From Arthrobacter sp. StoSoilB22 (GTDB taxonomy: Bacteria > Actinomycetota > Actinomycetes > Actinomycetales > Micrococcaceae): 64,000 nucleotides of DNA. The notes beneath the pieces were generated by a model. That model was not told the DNA's origin and did not search any database. It saw only the letters and a list, made by a program, of their open reading frames with translations. Both the position numbers and the translations under genes were made by a program. The stretch spans positions 3,162,001 to 3,226,000 of the forward strand of contig NZ_AP024652.1 in NCBI RefSeq assembly GCF_019977315.1. The letters run 5' to 3'. Shown here piece after piece: positions 9,911-19,079 of the stretch (position 1 is the first letter of the stretch; the number at the start of each line of letters is the position of its first letter).

Positions 9911-10962
9911 AGCACGGTGATCCCGAACGCGGTGCTGTTGCTCCCATGACGGCCATGCTGATGGTGGCGCTGCTGGGAATGACCGCCTTCGCCGTGGACG
10001 TGGCCATGATGTACTCCGAGCATGCTCAACTGCAGAATGGCGCCGACTCGTCGGCAATAGGCATCGCCCAGGCTTGCGCCAAGAGTGCAGGCTCTGCGGA
10101 CTGCGTGTCGCCCGCATCCACAGCTACCACCTTGGCAGGACTGAATGCCCTGGACGGTGTCAGCAATGCGCCGGTGGCAACGGTGAATCTGGCCACCGGA
10201 ACCGTTGATGTCACTACCCAATCCCGCAACGTATCCGGTGACAATCATTTCAGCTTGGTGTTCGCTCGGGCACTGGGTGTCCAGACGGCGGATATCAAGG
10301 CCACCGCCCAAGCCAAATTCGGTGGCTTTTCCGCAACGGATGCAATACCGCTGACTTTCTCGCAATGTGAAGCGGACCCGGGTTTCACTAAAGGCCTTCA
10401 GTTCTTCCCGGTCCACGGGACCAAGTTGTCCGATGACCCGGATTACGCGTGTAAGCATCAGTCTTCGTCCGGCTTCGAGCTTCCCGGCGGTTTCGGTTGG
10501 CTCAAACATCCCGGTGCTACGTGCACCGTACATGTGGACATTGATGATCCGTGGGTGGAGGCCAACGAGGGCAACGACTTCGATTCCACATGCAGCTCGG
10601 CCTTCGCATCCTGGGAGGCCAAGCTCAAAGCCGGCAAGCCTGTGGAACTCCTGATTCCCATTTTTGAAACTGCCTGCCCGGTGAAGAAGGGTACGGGAAC
10701 CAACCCCTGCGCTTCTTCTCCGTATAAGAAGTCCTTCAAGATCGAGGCCTTTGCCCAGATCTCACTCCGAGGATGGCATCTGACAGGCGGCGGACCGACC
10801 TACATGACGTCCGATGCCTCGGCGCTCCAGAAGTCTCTTGGCCTCAAGAACAGCGATACCGGGCTGTTCGGCACCTTCATCAAGAAAGTAAGTCTGACGG
10901 AAGCCGCAACTCTGGGCGGCCCCACCACGTACGGCGCCTTGGGCGTCCAACTCACCGAGTAG
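9898..10962 (+). CDS. tadG: TadG-like pilus assembly protein
   Basis: Single-pass membrane protein with a large secreted domain, probably anchoring or displaying the pilus. The ATG at 9898 follows GACAGGAG and overlaps the tadE end by 13 bp, the best start; the frame is open further up inside tadE. Length is 354 aa. Residues 10-35 (ERGAVAPMTAMLMVALLGMT) form the TadE/TadG-like N-terminal helix, followed by FAVDVAMMYSEHAQLQNGAD, the typical TadG-like segment. The outer part has several Cys residues (for example CEADP and CKHQS) that could form disulphides; no von Willebrand A domain was recognised. Naming follows family position rather than a full-length match. Confidence 0.75.
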   Translation: MRRLKHGDPERGAVAPMTAMLMVALLGMTAFAVDVAMMYSEHAQLQNGADSSAIGIAQACAKSAGSADCVSPASTATTLAGLNALDGVSNAPVATVNLATGTVDVTTQSRNVSGDNHFSLVFARALGVQTADIKATAQAKFGGFSATDAIPLTFSQCEADPGFTKGLQFFPVHGTKLSDDPDYACKHQSSSGFELPGGFGWLKHPGATCTVHVDIDDPWVEANEGNDFDSTCSSAFASWEAKLKAGKPVELLIPIFETACPVKKGTGTNPCASSPYKKSFKIEAFAQISLRGWHLTGGGPTYMTSDASALQKSLGLKNSDTGLFGTFIKKVSLTEAATLGGPTTYGALGVQLTE

Positions 10963-11006
10963 TAACCAATCTGGGAGAAAACTCCATTGCATTAAGGAGA
11001 ATCAAA

Positions 11007-11753
11007 GTGAAAACTCGCCTACTGGGAGGCATAGTCGCAGTAGTGCTGGCAATAGTCGGCACGCTGTTACTGGTCACATATGTTCAAGCAGCAGACGCGC
11101 GGGCTCAAAAGGACCTCCAGCCCGTCGATGTCCTCGTTATTCAAAGCCAGGTTCCAGAGGGAGCCGATCTTCAGCAGATCAGGTCTGCTGTAAAACTTGC
11201 TTCGCTACCTGCGGCTTCGGTGCCAAACGGCGCCCTCAAGAGCCTCTCCGGCATGGAAGGCAAAGTCGCCGGGGCAGAACTCATGCCGGGTGAAGCGCTG
11301 CTGGGAAACCGTCTGGTGGACCCCAACAGCCTGGCGGCTCCGGGATCAGTCCCCGTTCCAGACGGACTTCAAGAAGTTTCAGTTCAACTGGACGCGCAGC
11401 GTGTGGTTGGCGGGCGCTTGGCTGCCGGCGACACCGTCGGCGTCATGGTACTGCTTGGCCAGCCCGGGCAGGCCGAATCTGACGCATCAGCGCAGCTCGT
11501 CTTCCACAAGGTTCTTGTGACCAGCGTTCAGCGGGCCACCTCAAGAAATACCAATACGGCGCAGGCAAGCTCCGAGCAGGCCAATACCCAGCTGCCGGAA
11601 GGTTCCTTCATAGTGACCCTGGCCCGTAGCGATGTAGACGCAACCAAGATTGTTTATGGCGCCAAGTACGGGGACATCTGGCTGACCAAAGAACCCGCAG
11701 AAGCACAGGAAAGCGCACGCGTCACCATCAAGAAGGCAGAGGTACTCCAATGA
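11007..11753 (+). CDS. cpaB: Flp pilus assembly protein CpaB (RcpC)
   Basis: The GTG at 11007 has AAGGAGA upstream and gives 248 aa. One membrane span (about residues 5-26) is followed by an extracytoplasmic SAF-like domain, with VDVLVIQSQVPEGADL and the GAELMPGEALLGNRLV motif typical of CpaB. In Gram-negative bacteria this protein works next to the secretin RcpA; no secretin is present here, as expected without an outer membrane, so its role may be in guiding the fibre through the wall. It overlaps tadZ by an ATGA. Confidence 0.85.
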   Translation: MKTRLLGGIVAVVLAIVGTLLLVTYVQAADARAQKDLQPVDVLVIQSQVPEGADLQQIRSAVKLASLPAASVPNGALKSLSGMEGKVAGAELMPGEALLGNRLVDPNSLAAPGSVPVPDGLQEVSVQLDAQRVVGGRLAAGDTVGVMVLLGQPGQAESDASAQLVFHKVLVTSVQRATSRNTNTAQASSEQANTQLPEGSFIVTLARSDVDATKIVYGAKYGDIWLTKEPAEAQESARVTIKKAEVLQ

Positions 11754-12946
11754 GCCGCTTTCTAGTCATCACAGCTGACGTTGAGTTTGAAAAGCGCGTC
11801 CGGCACGCTGCGTCCGGTCTGCACGGCGACGTGCAGTCCATCATTGCCGACTACTTGCCGCAGGGCCCGGACGACGTCCTACGCGTGTTGTCCGGTCAAC
11901 TGCTGGAAGTCCTGGTGCTGGGCCCCGGACTGCAAGCAGACGACGCCATTCGCCTGGCCAGCCTGTTCGACCTCCAGTATCCCGAGATCAGCGTCGTACT
12001 CGCATCGACGGATGCGGCCGAGATCGCGCTGCCAGCCATGCGTGCAGGAATCCGTGACTTGTTGGAGCCATCTGCAGATGCAGTGGCCATTCGAGCACTG
12101 TTGGAGCGTGCCAGCCTTGCAGCCGCCGGGCGACGCAGGGGCTTGGGTGCCCAAGTGGACGCAGGTCCACAGGGAGGCCGGATCATCGCCGTCATGTCTC
12201 CCAAGGGTGGCGTGGGCAAAACAACCATCTCCACCAACCTGGCCATTGGCTTGGGGCGTACCGCGCCCATGAAGGTAGTCATAGCCGATCTGGATCTCCA
12301 ATTCGGCGACGTCGCATCCGGTCTGCTCATAGACCCTGAACGGACCATCGCGGATGCTGTCACTGGCGCGGCAGTCCAAGACAGCATGGTGCTGAAGTCG
12401 TACCTTTCAGCCCATCCTGCTGGTATCTACGCACTCTGCGCGCCGCGCAACCCATCTCAAATCGAACAGATCTCCGCAGAACAAGTGGGGCATCTCCTTG
12501 AACAGTTGGCCAAGGAATTCGATTACGTGATTGTGGATACGGCCCCCGGTCTCGGTGAACATGTCCTGGCCACTCTGGAACGTGCCTCCGACGTCGTCTG
12601 GGTATGCGGAATGGACATCCCCAGCATCAGGGGGCTCCGGAACGGCCTGGAGATTTTGGACGAGATTGGGTTGGTCCCGGAACAGCGCCATGTTGTCCTG
12701 AACTTCGCGGACAAGCGGAGCGGGCTCACCTTGGTGGATGTGGAAGCCACCATCGGTTGCCCGGTGGATGTCACGTTGCCCCGGTCCCGCTCACTCCCCT
12801 ACTCAACCAACAGAGGCATCCCCATACTCCAAGATGGAGCGAAGGATGTCACCCTTCGGGGTCTCCGCCAGCTTGTGGAGCGGTTCAAGCCCGGATGGGA
12901 AGAACGGCCACACAAGCAGTTGCATCGAAGGGCGGTAGTCAAGTGA
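11750..12946 (+). CDS. tadZ: ParA/MinD-like ATPase TadZ (CpaE)
   Basis: Thought to localise the Tad machine at its cellular site. The 398-aa protein has an atypical receiver-like N-terminal domain (about 1-125) and a MinD-type ATPase domain with the deviant Walker A SPKGGVGKTT at residues 150-159. DLDLQFGDVASGL (Walker A' region) and YVIVDTAPGLGE (Walker B) follow. This layout is that of CpaE/TadZ. The start overlaps the cpaB stop (ATGA), and its own stop overlaps the tadA GTG, so the genes are translationally coupled. Confidence 0.92.
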   Translation: MSRFLVITADVEFEKRVRHAASGLHGDVQSIIADYLPQGPDDVLRVLSGQLLEVLVLGPGLQADDAIRLASLFDLQYPEISVVLASTDAAEIALPAMRAGIRDLLEPSADAVAIRALLERASLAAAGRRRGLGAQVDAGPQGGRIIAVMSPKGGVGKTTISTNLAIGLGRTAPMKVVIADLDLQFGDVASGLLIDPERTIADAVTGAAVQDSMVLKSYLSAHPAGIYALCAPRNPSQIEQISAEQVGHLLEQLAKEFDYVIVDTAPGLGEHVLATLERASDVVWVCGMDIPSIRGLRNGLEILDEIGLVPEQRHVVLNFADKRSGLTLVDVEATIGCPVDVTLPRSRSLPYSTNRGIPILQDGAKDVTLRGLRQLVERFKPGWEERPHKQLHRRAVVK

Positions 12947-14385
12947 ACCTCGCAAAACGCCTTCAAACGGTCCGTGGACTTGAAGTTGAGACGCCTGGAA
13001 CATCAACGCCGGGAGATCCGTGGGCCGGACCGGCAACGCAAGCCCCGGATTATCTCGCCGATTCGCCGGGGTCCGGAGGAGCCACCGAGGACTCCAGCCA
13101 GGCCTTGTCTGCGGTCAAGGAACGTACCAGCAGCGCCTTGTTTGACCGCATGGGCTCCCGGATCTCGGATACCACACTCGATGAAGCCGAGCTGCACCGC
13201 TATGTCAAAGAGGAACTCCGCGCCGTCATCGACGAGGACGATATCCCCCTCACGTCCTCGGAAAGGCAACGGCTGGTTCAGGAAATCGCTGACGACGTGC
13301 TTGGCCTGGGGCCGCTACAGCGTTTCCTTGACGACAAGGACGTCACCGAAATCATGGTGAACGGCGCAGATAAGGTCTACGTGGAAATTGCAGGAAAACT
13401 CCATTTAACCAATGTTCATTTCTCGTCCGAAGAGCACCTACGCAGAATCATTGAGCGGATCGTCTCAAAAGTTGGCCGCCGCATCGACGAGTCCTCACCT
13501 CTGGTGGACGCGCGGCTTTCGGATGGGTCCCGTGTCAACGCGATCATTCCGCCGCTGGCCGTCAATGGATCGTCGCTGACTATCCGTAAGTTTGGGCGCG
13601 TCCCTCTAACGGCCCAGAATCTCATCCAGTTGGGAACTACGAGCCCCGAGATCACGGAACTCCTTCATGCATGTGTACAGGCCCGGCTGAACATCATCGT
13701 CTCCGGCGGTACTGGAACGGGAAAGACAACTCTCCTTAATGTCCTTTCGTCCTTCCTGCCCTCCGATGAGCGCATCGTCACCATCGAAGACGCAGTGGAG
13801 TTGCAACTCCAGCAATCACATGTGGTTCGTTTGGAAAGCCGCCCCAGCAACATCGAAGGCAAGGGCGAAATCGCCATCCGGGACCTGGTTCGCAATTCGC
13901 TGCGCATGCGCCCGGACAGGATCGTGGTGGGCGAGGTTCGTGGCGGCGAAGCCTTGGACATGCTTCAGGCAATGAACACCGGCCATGATGGATCCATCTC
14001 CACTGTTCACGCGAATTCGCCACGGGACGCCATTGCACGCCTCGAGACGTTGGTGCTTATGGCTGGAATGGATTTGCCCCTCAGGGCGATCCGCGAGCAG
14101 ATCTCGTCCGCCGTGAACCTGGTGGTTCAGATCTCTCGGCTGCGCGATGGAACCCGCCGAATCACCCACGTGACAGAAGTCCAGGGCATGGAAGGTGACG
14201 TTGTTACCTTGCAGGATGCTTTCACGTTCGACTACTCGGCAGGCATGGACGCCAACGGGAGGTTCCTTGGGAAGCCCGTTCCTACAGGGGTGCGGCCACG
14301 GTTCGTGGACCACTTCGCGGACCTTGGAATCTACTTGTCGCCGGCGGTCTTTGGCAGCGTGCACACTGGCGGTGGTCAGCGATGA
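12943..14385 (+). CDS. tadA: Tad secretion ATPase TadA (CpaF family)
   Basis: Hexameric motor ATPase that powers pilus assembly. The GTG at 12943 overlaps the tadZ stop (GTGA) and gives 480 aa; a longer frame exists upstream but lies inside tadZ. After a disordered N-terminus (to about 60) comes the CpaF N-domain, then the Walker [11 protein letters not shown] at about 254-263. The Asp box [10 protein letters not shown] and Walker B region [19 protein letters not shown] follow, and the His box [12 protein letters not shown] completes the set for a VirB11/CpaF ATPase. Overlaps tadB by ATGA. Confidence 0.95.
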   Translation: MNLAKRLQTVRGLEVETPGTSTPGDPWAGPATQAPDYLADSPGSGGATEDSSQALSAVKERTSSALFDRMGSRISDTTLDEAELHRYVKEELRAVIDEDDIPLTSSERQRLVQEIADDVLGLGPLQRFLDDKDVTEIMVNGADKVYVEIAGKLHLTNVHFSSEEHLRRIIERIVSKVGRRIDESSPLVDARLSDGSRVNAIIPPLAVNGSSLTIRKFGRVPLTAQNLIQLGTTSPEITELLHACVQARLNIIVSGGTGTGKTTLLNVLSSFLPSDERIVTIEDAVELQLQQSHVVRLESRPSNIEGKGEIAIRDLVRNSLRMRPDRIVVGEVRGGEALDMLQAMNTGHDGSISTVHANSPRDAIARLETLVLMAGMDLPLRAIREQISSAVNLVVQISRLRDGTRRITHVTEVQGMEGDVVTLQDAFTFDYSAGMDANGRFLGKPVPTGVRPRFVDHFADLGIYLSPAVFGSVHTGGGQR

Positions 14386-15329
14386 CCGCCACCAACCCGC
14401 TCCTGCTCATAGCCGGCGTGCTTCTCGGATTCTCCGCTCTGGCGATCGGGCTGTTCCTCATCCCCAGGTCGAGGAACTCAACGATTGCGTTGTCCCGGCG
14501 CCGTCCGGACTCGGGCCCACAGGAATCCGTCCTGACCCGAGTGACGAATTCCGCTGTGGCCATGGTGGATGGTTCGGTTTCTGCAAGCCGGGCTTCAGGA
14601 ACCAGGATTTTGCTTGAACAGGCCGGCTCGCGGATGAGACCAGCGGACTACGTTCTTTTGGTCATCTGCGCCACGTTCACTGGCGCCGTTCTAGGCTTCA
14701 TCCTTGGCGGCGTCTTGGTGGCGATTCTCTTCGGAATCATCGTGCCCATCGGCGCACGCATGGTTCTGAGCATTATGACCTCCCGACGCAGGGCCCAGTT
14801 CGAGGCTCAACTGGGTGACACGTTGCAAATGCTGTCCGGCAGCATGCGGGCCGGCCACAGCTTGCTCCGGGCGGTGGATGCTGTTGCCCAAGAGGCCCAG
14901 TCAACTACCAAGGAAGAATTTGCCAGGATCGTGGGAGAAGTTCGCCTGGGTCGCGACTTGCGTGACGCCCTCTTGGACGCGGCCTCGCGTCTCCATAGCG
15001 AGGACTTCCTCTGGGCGACGCAGGCCATCGAAATTCACCGCGAAGTGGGCGGCGACTTGGCTGAAGTCCTGGACCATGTGGCCGAGACGATCCGTGAACG
15101 GTCCCAAATCAAGGGGCAAGTCAGGGCACTCAGCGCTGAAGGACGTATGTCCGCCTATGTGCTCATAGCGCTGCCGACTGGCATGTTCCTGTACCTCAGC
15201 CTTGCGAACGGGACGTACATCCAGCCGTTGTTCACCCATCCCCTGGGTTGGATCATGCTGGTGGCCGCAATAGTCCTTTTGGGGTTGGGCACCTTCTGGC
15301 TCAGCCGCGTGGTCAAGATCAAGTTTTAG
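14382..15329 (+). CDS. tadB: Tad inner-membrane platform protein TadB
   Basis: One half of the paired membrane platform on which the TadA ATPase acts. The 315-aa product has an N-terminal membrane span, a pair of spans at about 85-125, a cytoplasmic T2SSF domain (LGDTLQMLSGSMRAGHSLLRAV, then EIHREVGGDLAEVLDHVAET) and two C-terminal spans. This is the TadB layout. It starts within the tadA stop (ATGA) and tadC follows 9 bp later. Confidence 0.9.
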   Translation: MTATNPLLLIAGVLLGFSALAIGLFLIPRSRNSTIALSRRRPDSGPQESVLTRVTNSAVAMVDGSVSASRASGTRILLEQAGSRMRPADYVLLVICATFTGAVLGFILGGVLVAILFGIIVPIGARMVLSIMTSRRRAQFEAQLGDTLQMLSGSMRAGHSLLRAVDAVAQEAQSTTKEEFARIVGEVRLGRDLRDALLDAASRLHSEDFLWATQAIEIHREVGGDLAEVLDHVAETIRERSQIKGQVRALSAEGRMSAYVLIALPTGMFLYLSLANGTYIQPLFTHPLGWIMLVAAIVLLGLGTFWLSRVVKIKF

Positions 15330-15338
15330 GGAGTGATC

Positions 15339-16229
15339 ATGAACGTTATTGCATGGGCGTCCGTCGCCTTGATCGTCATCCCCATCGCTTTCATGGCGTG
15401 GGCCTTCATTTCAGTTGATCGTGCCGGCCTGGCGACTGTTAGAGCCAACTTGAGCCGAAGCGCCGGGATAGCAACGGAGCTGGGAGCACAGTCATCATCA
15501 TTCAACCTCCAACGCCTCGGAGCAAGGCTCACCCCCAAGGGCTACACCATCTGGTTGGACAAGCTGCTGGCCAAATTGGGCCGACCAGCGGGAATGCCCC
15601 TTGGGCGCCTTCTCATCCTCAAGCCGGCGTTGGCCCTGGCAGCAGGGCTCGTAGGCCTGCTGTTCTTTCTGCGGGCACCATCCGGCCCGGGCTTCGTGCT
15701 CTATCTGGCAGGGGTCTCGTTGGTGTATTTCATTCCGGACCTGCTCATCCACGGCCGGGCAGCCGAGCGGCAGAAGGCCATCCAGATGGAGCTTCCCAAC
15801 AGCCTGGACCAGATGCTGATCTCCGTGGAAGCTGGCCTTGGTTTTGAAGGTGCCATGGCAAGGGCCGGACAAAACGGTTCGGGACCGCTCGCTATGGAAA
15901 TGCTCCGTACGCTGCAGGACATGCAGGCAGGAAGAAGCCGCAAGGAGGCCTACATTGCCCTGGCCGAACGTGTTGACGTTTACGACCTGCGGGCCTTCGT
16001 TGGGGCCATAGTCCAGGCAGACACCTACGGGATCGCGATCGCCAATGTCCTTCGTACACAAGCCAAGCAAATGCGTATCAAGCGTCGGCAGAGGGCAGAA
16101 GAGCAGGCCATGAAACTGCCGGTAAAGGTTCTCTTCCCCCTGATGTTTTGCATCCTTCCGGTGCTCTTCATCGTCATCATGGGTCCGGCCGTCATCAACG
16201 TAATGACTAACCTTGCCGGAACGTTCTAG
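15339..16229 (+). CDS. tadC: Tad inner-membrane platform protein TadC
   Basis: Second T2SSF-domain platform protein and partner of TadB. The ATG at 15339 (AGGGAG five bases upstream) is preferred to the in-frame GTG at 15333. The 296-aa protein has an N-terminal span, a central pair of spans, then the cytoplasmic domain with NSLDQMLISVEAGLGFEGAMA, and YGIAIANVLRTQAKQMRIKRR followed by a C-terminal span. It ends the Tad locus; no further tad gene follows. Confidence 0.9.
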   Translation: MNVIAWASVALIVIPIAFMAWAFISVDRAGLATVRANLSRSAGIATELGAQSSSFNLQRLGARLTPKGYTIWLDKLLAKLGRPAGMPLGRLLILKPALALAAGLVGLLFFLRAPSGPGFVLYLAGVSLVYFIPDLLIHGRAAERQKAIQMELPNSLDQMLISVEAGLGFEGAMARAGQNGSGPLAMEMLRTLQDMQAGRSRKEAYIALAERVDVYDLRAFVGAIVQADTYGIAIANVLRTQAKQMRIKRRQRAEEQAMKLPVKVLFPLMFCILPVLFIVIMGPAVINVMTNLAGTF

Positions 16230-16256
16230 GGCTCTGGTGTTCTTGCCCTAATGACC

Positions 16257-16287
16257 GGCACTTCGCGGATCCCAGACCACGGAGTGC
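16257..16287. terminator. Candidate terminator between tadC and truA
   Basis: GGCACTTCGCGG pairs imperfectly with CCACGGAGTGCC between the two convergent genes. There is no T-run on plus, so this is a weaker candidate than others in the window. Confidence 0.4.
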
Positions 16288-16369
16288 CACAACGGCCCCC
16301 TTCCGGTACCCAGAGCCGGGAGGGGGTCCCCCCAACGCCCGGATAGGTCCTTGGTCACGGACAGAAGAG

Positions 16370-17260
16370 CTACTCGCGCCGTGCCCGCGTCAGCTCGGCC
16401 CGCGCCAGCAACTCACTATCGGAAGGGTAGGCGACTTCTTCAAGCACCAGGGGATGTGGAGCAGCGAGCACTGATTTGGCGTCACGTTGACGTTCCAGAA
16501 GACGAGAGTGCAGCCAACGCGGAGTTTCCAACCCCTCCCCCACGCGGAGCGCAGAACCAACCAAGGACCGCACCATGTTGTGGCAGAACGCGTCGGCCTG
16601 GACGGTGGCAACTATGACACCGTCGCTTCCACGGTCGAACGAAAATTGCTGCAGTTCACGAATGGTGGTGGCTCCCTCGCGGGGTTTGCAGTAAGAGCGG
16701 AAGTCCTGAAGGCCCAGCAGAGAATGCGCACCGTGATTCATGAGCTCAACATCCAAAGGCGTTTTATGCCACAAAGTGATTCCCCGCAGCACAGGGTCCC
16801 AGCGACCCGGACCATCGGCAATCCGGTAGCTGTACCTGCGCCACAACGCTGAGAAGCGGGCGTCGAAACCTTCCGGCGCCAGACCGGCGTCGTGCACTTC
16901 AATGGACCCCGTCAGATCGCCGAGAATGCGGCTCAAAGCGCCGCGGAGTCGGCGCAAAAGCGCGACGGCGGGATCGAGTTCGTGCCCACGCGGCAGTGAC
17001 AGCCACTCGGCTTCCGTCAGGTCCAGGTGAACGACCTGACCCCGGGCATGGACGCCGGCGTCGGTCCTACCGGCAACCGTCACGCGAATCGGGCGTTGCA
17101 GGATGAGCGCCAAAGCTTCTTCAAGCGATCCTTGAACGGTGCGAAGACCGGGCTGCAGGGCCCACCCGTTGAACGGGCCGCCGTCGTAGGAAAGATCAAG
17201 CCGGACACGCAAAAACCCGCCGCCCCCCATAACGGGGGCAGCGGGTTTTCGTTCGTTCAT
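16370..17260 (-). CDS. truA: tRNA pseudouridine(38-40) synthase TruA
   Basis: Isomerises uridines 38-40 in the anticodon stem of many tRNAs. The 296-aa frame contains the catalytic motif AGRTDAGVHARGQVVHL with the nucleophilic Asp at about residue 67, plus LDLSYDGGPFNGWA near the N-terminus and CHNMVRSLVGSALRVGEG near the C-terminus, all TruA hallmarks. The start is uncertain. ATG 17260 has no clear ribosome binding site, and the rplQ terminator hairpin (17211-17250) overlaps the first codons; an internal ATG at 17230 or TTG at 17212 would move the start downstream. It lies 32 bp after rplQ on the same strand. Confidence 0.92.
   Translation of the reverse strand: MNERKPAAPVMGGGGFLRVRLDLSYDGGPFNGWALQPGLRTVQGSLEEALALILQRPIRVTVAGRTDAGVHARGQVVHLDLTEAEWLSLPRGHELDPAVALLRRLRGALSRILGDLTGSIEVHDAGLAPEGFDARFSALWRRYSYRIADGPGRWDPVLRGITLWHKTPLDVELMNHGAHSLLGLQDFRSYCKPREGATTIRELQQFSFDRGSDGVIVATVQADAFCHNMVRSLVGSALRVGEGLETPRWLHSRLLERQRDAKSVLAAPHPLVLEEVAYPSDSELLARAELTRARRE
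17211..17250 (-). terminator. rplQ terminator overlapping the truA start
   Basis: AAAACCCGC (17212-17220) and GCGGGTTTT (17241-17249), with GCCCCCC/GGGGGC inside, make a strong hairpin that on the minus strand ends in a T-run. It would stop rpoA-rplQ transcription, yet sits within the first codons annotated for truA. Confidence 0.7.
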
Positions 17261-17292
17261 AGACTTAAGTCTACTGTGAAGAATTCAGTGAA

Positions 17293-17853
17293 TTACTTCT
17301 TGTCCTCAGCGGCCGGAGCCTCTTCGGTTTCAGCAGCTTCGGCCTCAGCAGCTTCTGCCTCAGCGGCCGGAGCCTCTTCGGTTTCAGCAGCTTCGGTCTC
17401 TACAACCTCTTCTTCAGCAGCCGGAGCTTCGGCGGCCGGAGCAGCCTTGGCAGCAGCGTTGGTTGCTTCAGCAACTACAGCCTGCTTGGGGGAAACCGGC
17501 TCGAGAACGAGCTCGATGACAGCCATGGGAGCGTTGTCGCCCTTGCGGTTGCCGATCTTGGTGATGCGGGTGTAGCCACCATCGCGGTTAGCAACAGCGC
17601 CGGCGATGTCGGTGAACAGCTCGTGGACAACGCCCTTGTCGCTGATCAGGCCGAGAACGCGGCGGCGGGAAGCGAGGTCGCCACGCTTGGCGAAGGTGAC
17701 CAGACGCTCTGCGTACGGCTTGAGGCGCTTGGCCTTGGTGACCGTGGTGGTGATGCGCTTGTGCTCAAAGAGAGCAGCTGCCAGGTTCGCGAGCATCAGG
17801 CGCTCGTGAGCCGGGCCGCCTCCGAGGCGCGGACCCTTAGTGGGGGTAGGCAT
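17293..17853 (-). CDS. rplQ: 50S ribosomal protein L17 (bL17) with acidic tail
   Basis: Large-subunit protein near the peptide exit. The conserved core occupies residues 1-~120 ([46 protein letters not shown]). The remaining ~65 residues are a low-complexity Ala/Glu tail built from repeats of the type [12 protein letters not shown]; at DNA level a 39-bp unit occurs twice, 54 bp apart. Total is 186 aa against ~127 in E. coli. It follows rpoA by 66 bp and ends the alpha operon. Confidence 0.97.
   Translation of the reverse strand: MPTPTKGPRLGGGPAHERLMLANLAAALFEHKRITTTVTKAKRLKPYAERLVTFAKRGDLASRRRVLGLISDKGVVHELFTDIAGAVANRDGGYTRITKIGNRKGDNAPMAVIELVLEPVSPKQAVVAEATNAAAKAAPAAEAPAAEEEVVETEAAETEEAPAAEAEAAEAEAAETEEAPAAEDKK
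17304..17396 (-). repeat. 39-bp direct repeat in the rplQ tail
   Basis: The segment 17304-17342 is repeated at 17358-17396 with the same sequence by eye, an 18-codon period. It encodes the Ala/Glu-rich L17 tail and could change length by slippage. Confidence 0.8.
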
Positions 17854-17919
17854 AGTTATTTCTCCTGTTATGTAAGCCGTTCAGGTCCATCGCTGGACCC
17901 GGCGGCCAAGATCTGCTGT

Positions 17920-18930
17920 TTAGAGCTCGTCGTCGCTGAACGCGGCGTCGTCCTCTTCGATGGCTGCGGCGCGGGCTGCGAGATCGAAACCGGGAGGGGA
18001 GTCCTTGAGGGACAGACCCAGTTCCACGAGCTTTGCCTTGACCTCGTCAATGGACTTCGCACCGAAGTTACGAATGTCCATCAGGTCAGCCTCGGAGCGG
18101 GCAACGAGTTCACCCACGGTGTGGATGCCCTCACGCTTGAGGCAGTTGTAGGAACGGACGGTGAGGTCCAGATCCTCGATCGGCAGAGCCATGTCCGCTG
18201 CCAGGGCAGCGTCCGTCGGCGACGGGCCAATCTCGATACCTTCAGCTGCGGTGTTCAGCTCACGAGCCAGACCGAACAGTTCCACCAAGGTGGTGCCTGC
18301 GGAAGCAACAGCATCGCGAGGGGCGATAGCCTGCTTGGTCTCGACGTCGACAATGAGCTTGTCGAAGTCGGTGCGCTGCTCAACACGGGTAGCTTCCACG
18401 CGGAAAGTTACCTTCATGACCGGCGAGTAGATCGAGTCAACCGGAATACGGCCGATCTCGGAGTCGCCGGACTTGTTCTGAGCTGCCGAAACGTAGCCAC
18501 GGCCGCGCTCGATGGTCAGTTCGAGTTCGAACTTGCCCTTCGAGTTCAGAGTGGCAATGTGCAGATCCGGGTTGTGGAATTCGACGCCGGCCGGCGGAGC
18601 GATGTCCGCGGCGGTGACGACTCCGGGGCCCTGCTTGCGCAGGTAAGCAACAACCGGCTCATCGTGCTCGGAGGAAACCGAAAGGTTCTTGATGTTCAGG
18701 ATGATCTCGGTGACATCTTCCTTGACACCCGGAACCGTGGTGAACTCGTGCAGCACGCCATCGATCCGGATGCTGGTTACAGCGGCACCGGGGATGGAGG
18801 AGAGCAGGGTACGGCGGAGGGAGTTTCCGAGGGTGTAGCCGAAGCCCGGCTCCAGCGGTTCAATGATGAAACGGGAGCGGTTCTCGGATACAACTTCTTC
18901 AGACAGGGTGGGGCGCTGTGCAATGAGCAC
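17920..18930 (-). CDS. rpoA: RNA polymerase subunit alpha
   Basis: Scaffold subunit of RNA polymerase, 336 aa. The N-terminal dimerisation domain (about 1-230) includes the family segment [20 protein letters not shown]. The C-terminal domain (about 245-310) has the helix-hairpin-helix residues [20 protein letters not shown] and [15 protein letters not shown] that bind UP elements and activators. The start is GTG at 18930. A 149-bp gap to rpsK upstream contains a long hairpin (19002-19065) and a TCATATAGCGG motif also found upstream of rpoB. rpsD is absent between rpsK and rpoA. Confidence 0.98.
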   Translation of the reverse strand: MLIAQRPTLSEEVVSENRSRFIIEPLEPGFGYTLGNSLRRTLLSSIPGAAVTSIRIDGVLHEFTTVPGVKEDVTEIILNIKNLSVSSEHDEPVVAYLRKQGPGVVTAADIAPPAGVEFHNPDLHIATLNSKGKFELELTIERGRGYVSAAQNKSGDSEIGRIPVDSIYSPVMKVTFRVEATRVEQRTDFDKLIVDVETKQAIAPRDAVASAGTTLVELFGLARELNTAAEGIEIGPSPTDAALAADMALPIEDLDLTVRSYNCLKREGIHTVGELVARSEADLMDIRNFGAKSIDEVKAKLVELGLSLKDSPPGFDLAARAAAIEEDDAAFSDDEL

Positions 18931-19001
18931 TTAGGTTTCCTTTCGGCGAGCATCCGCTATATGACGCAACACAGGTGGTGGAAATCGGCTTCGGTTTCCA
19001 G

Positions 19002-19065
19002 CCTGACCAGCCGGGCCATGCTGATGGATGATCGAAACCATCCATAGCAGGCCCGGCCGGTCAGG
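19002..19065 (-). promoter_or_regulatory. Long intra-operon hairpin between rpsK and rpoA
   Basis: CCTGACC.GCCGGGCC..GCT.ATGGATG on one side pairs with the matching right arm (CATCCAT, AGC, GGCCCGGC, GGTCAGG), a stem of about 25 bp with one mismatch and two bulges around an 8-base loop. No T-run follows on the minus strand. It could be an RNase processing site, a pause site, or a protein-binding site separating ribosomal-protein from polymerase expression. Confidence 0.6.
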
Positions 19066-19079
19066 CGGGGAAGACCTAA

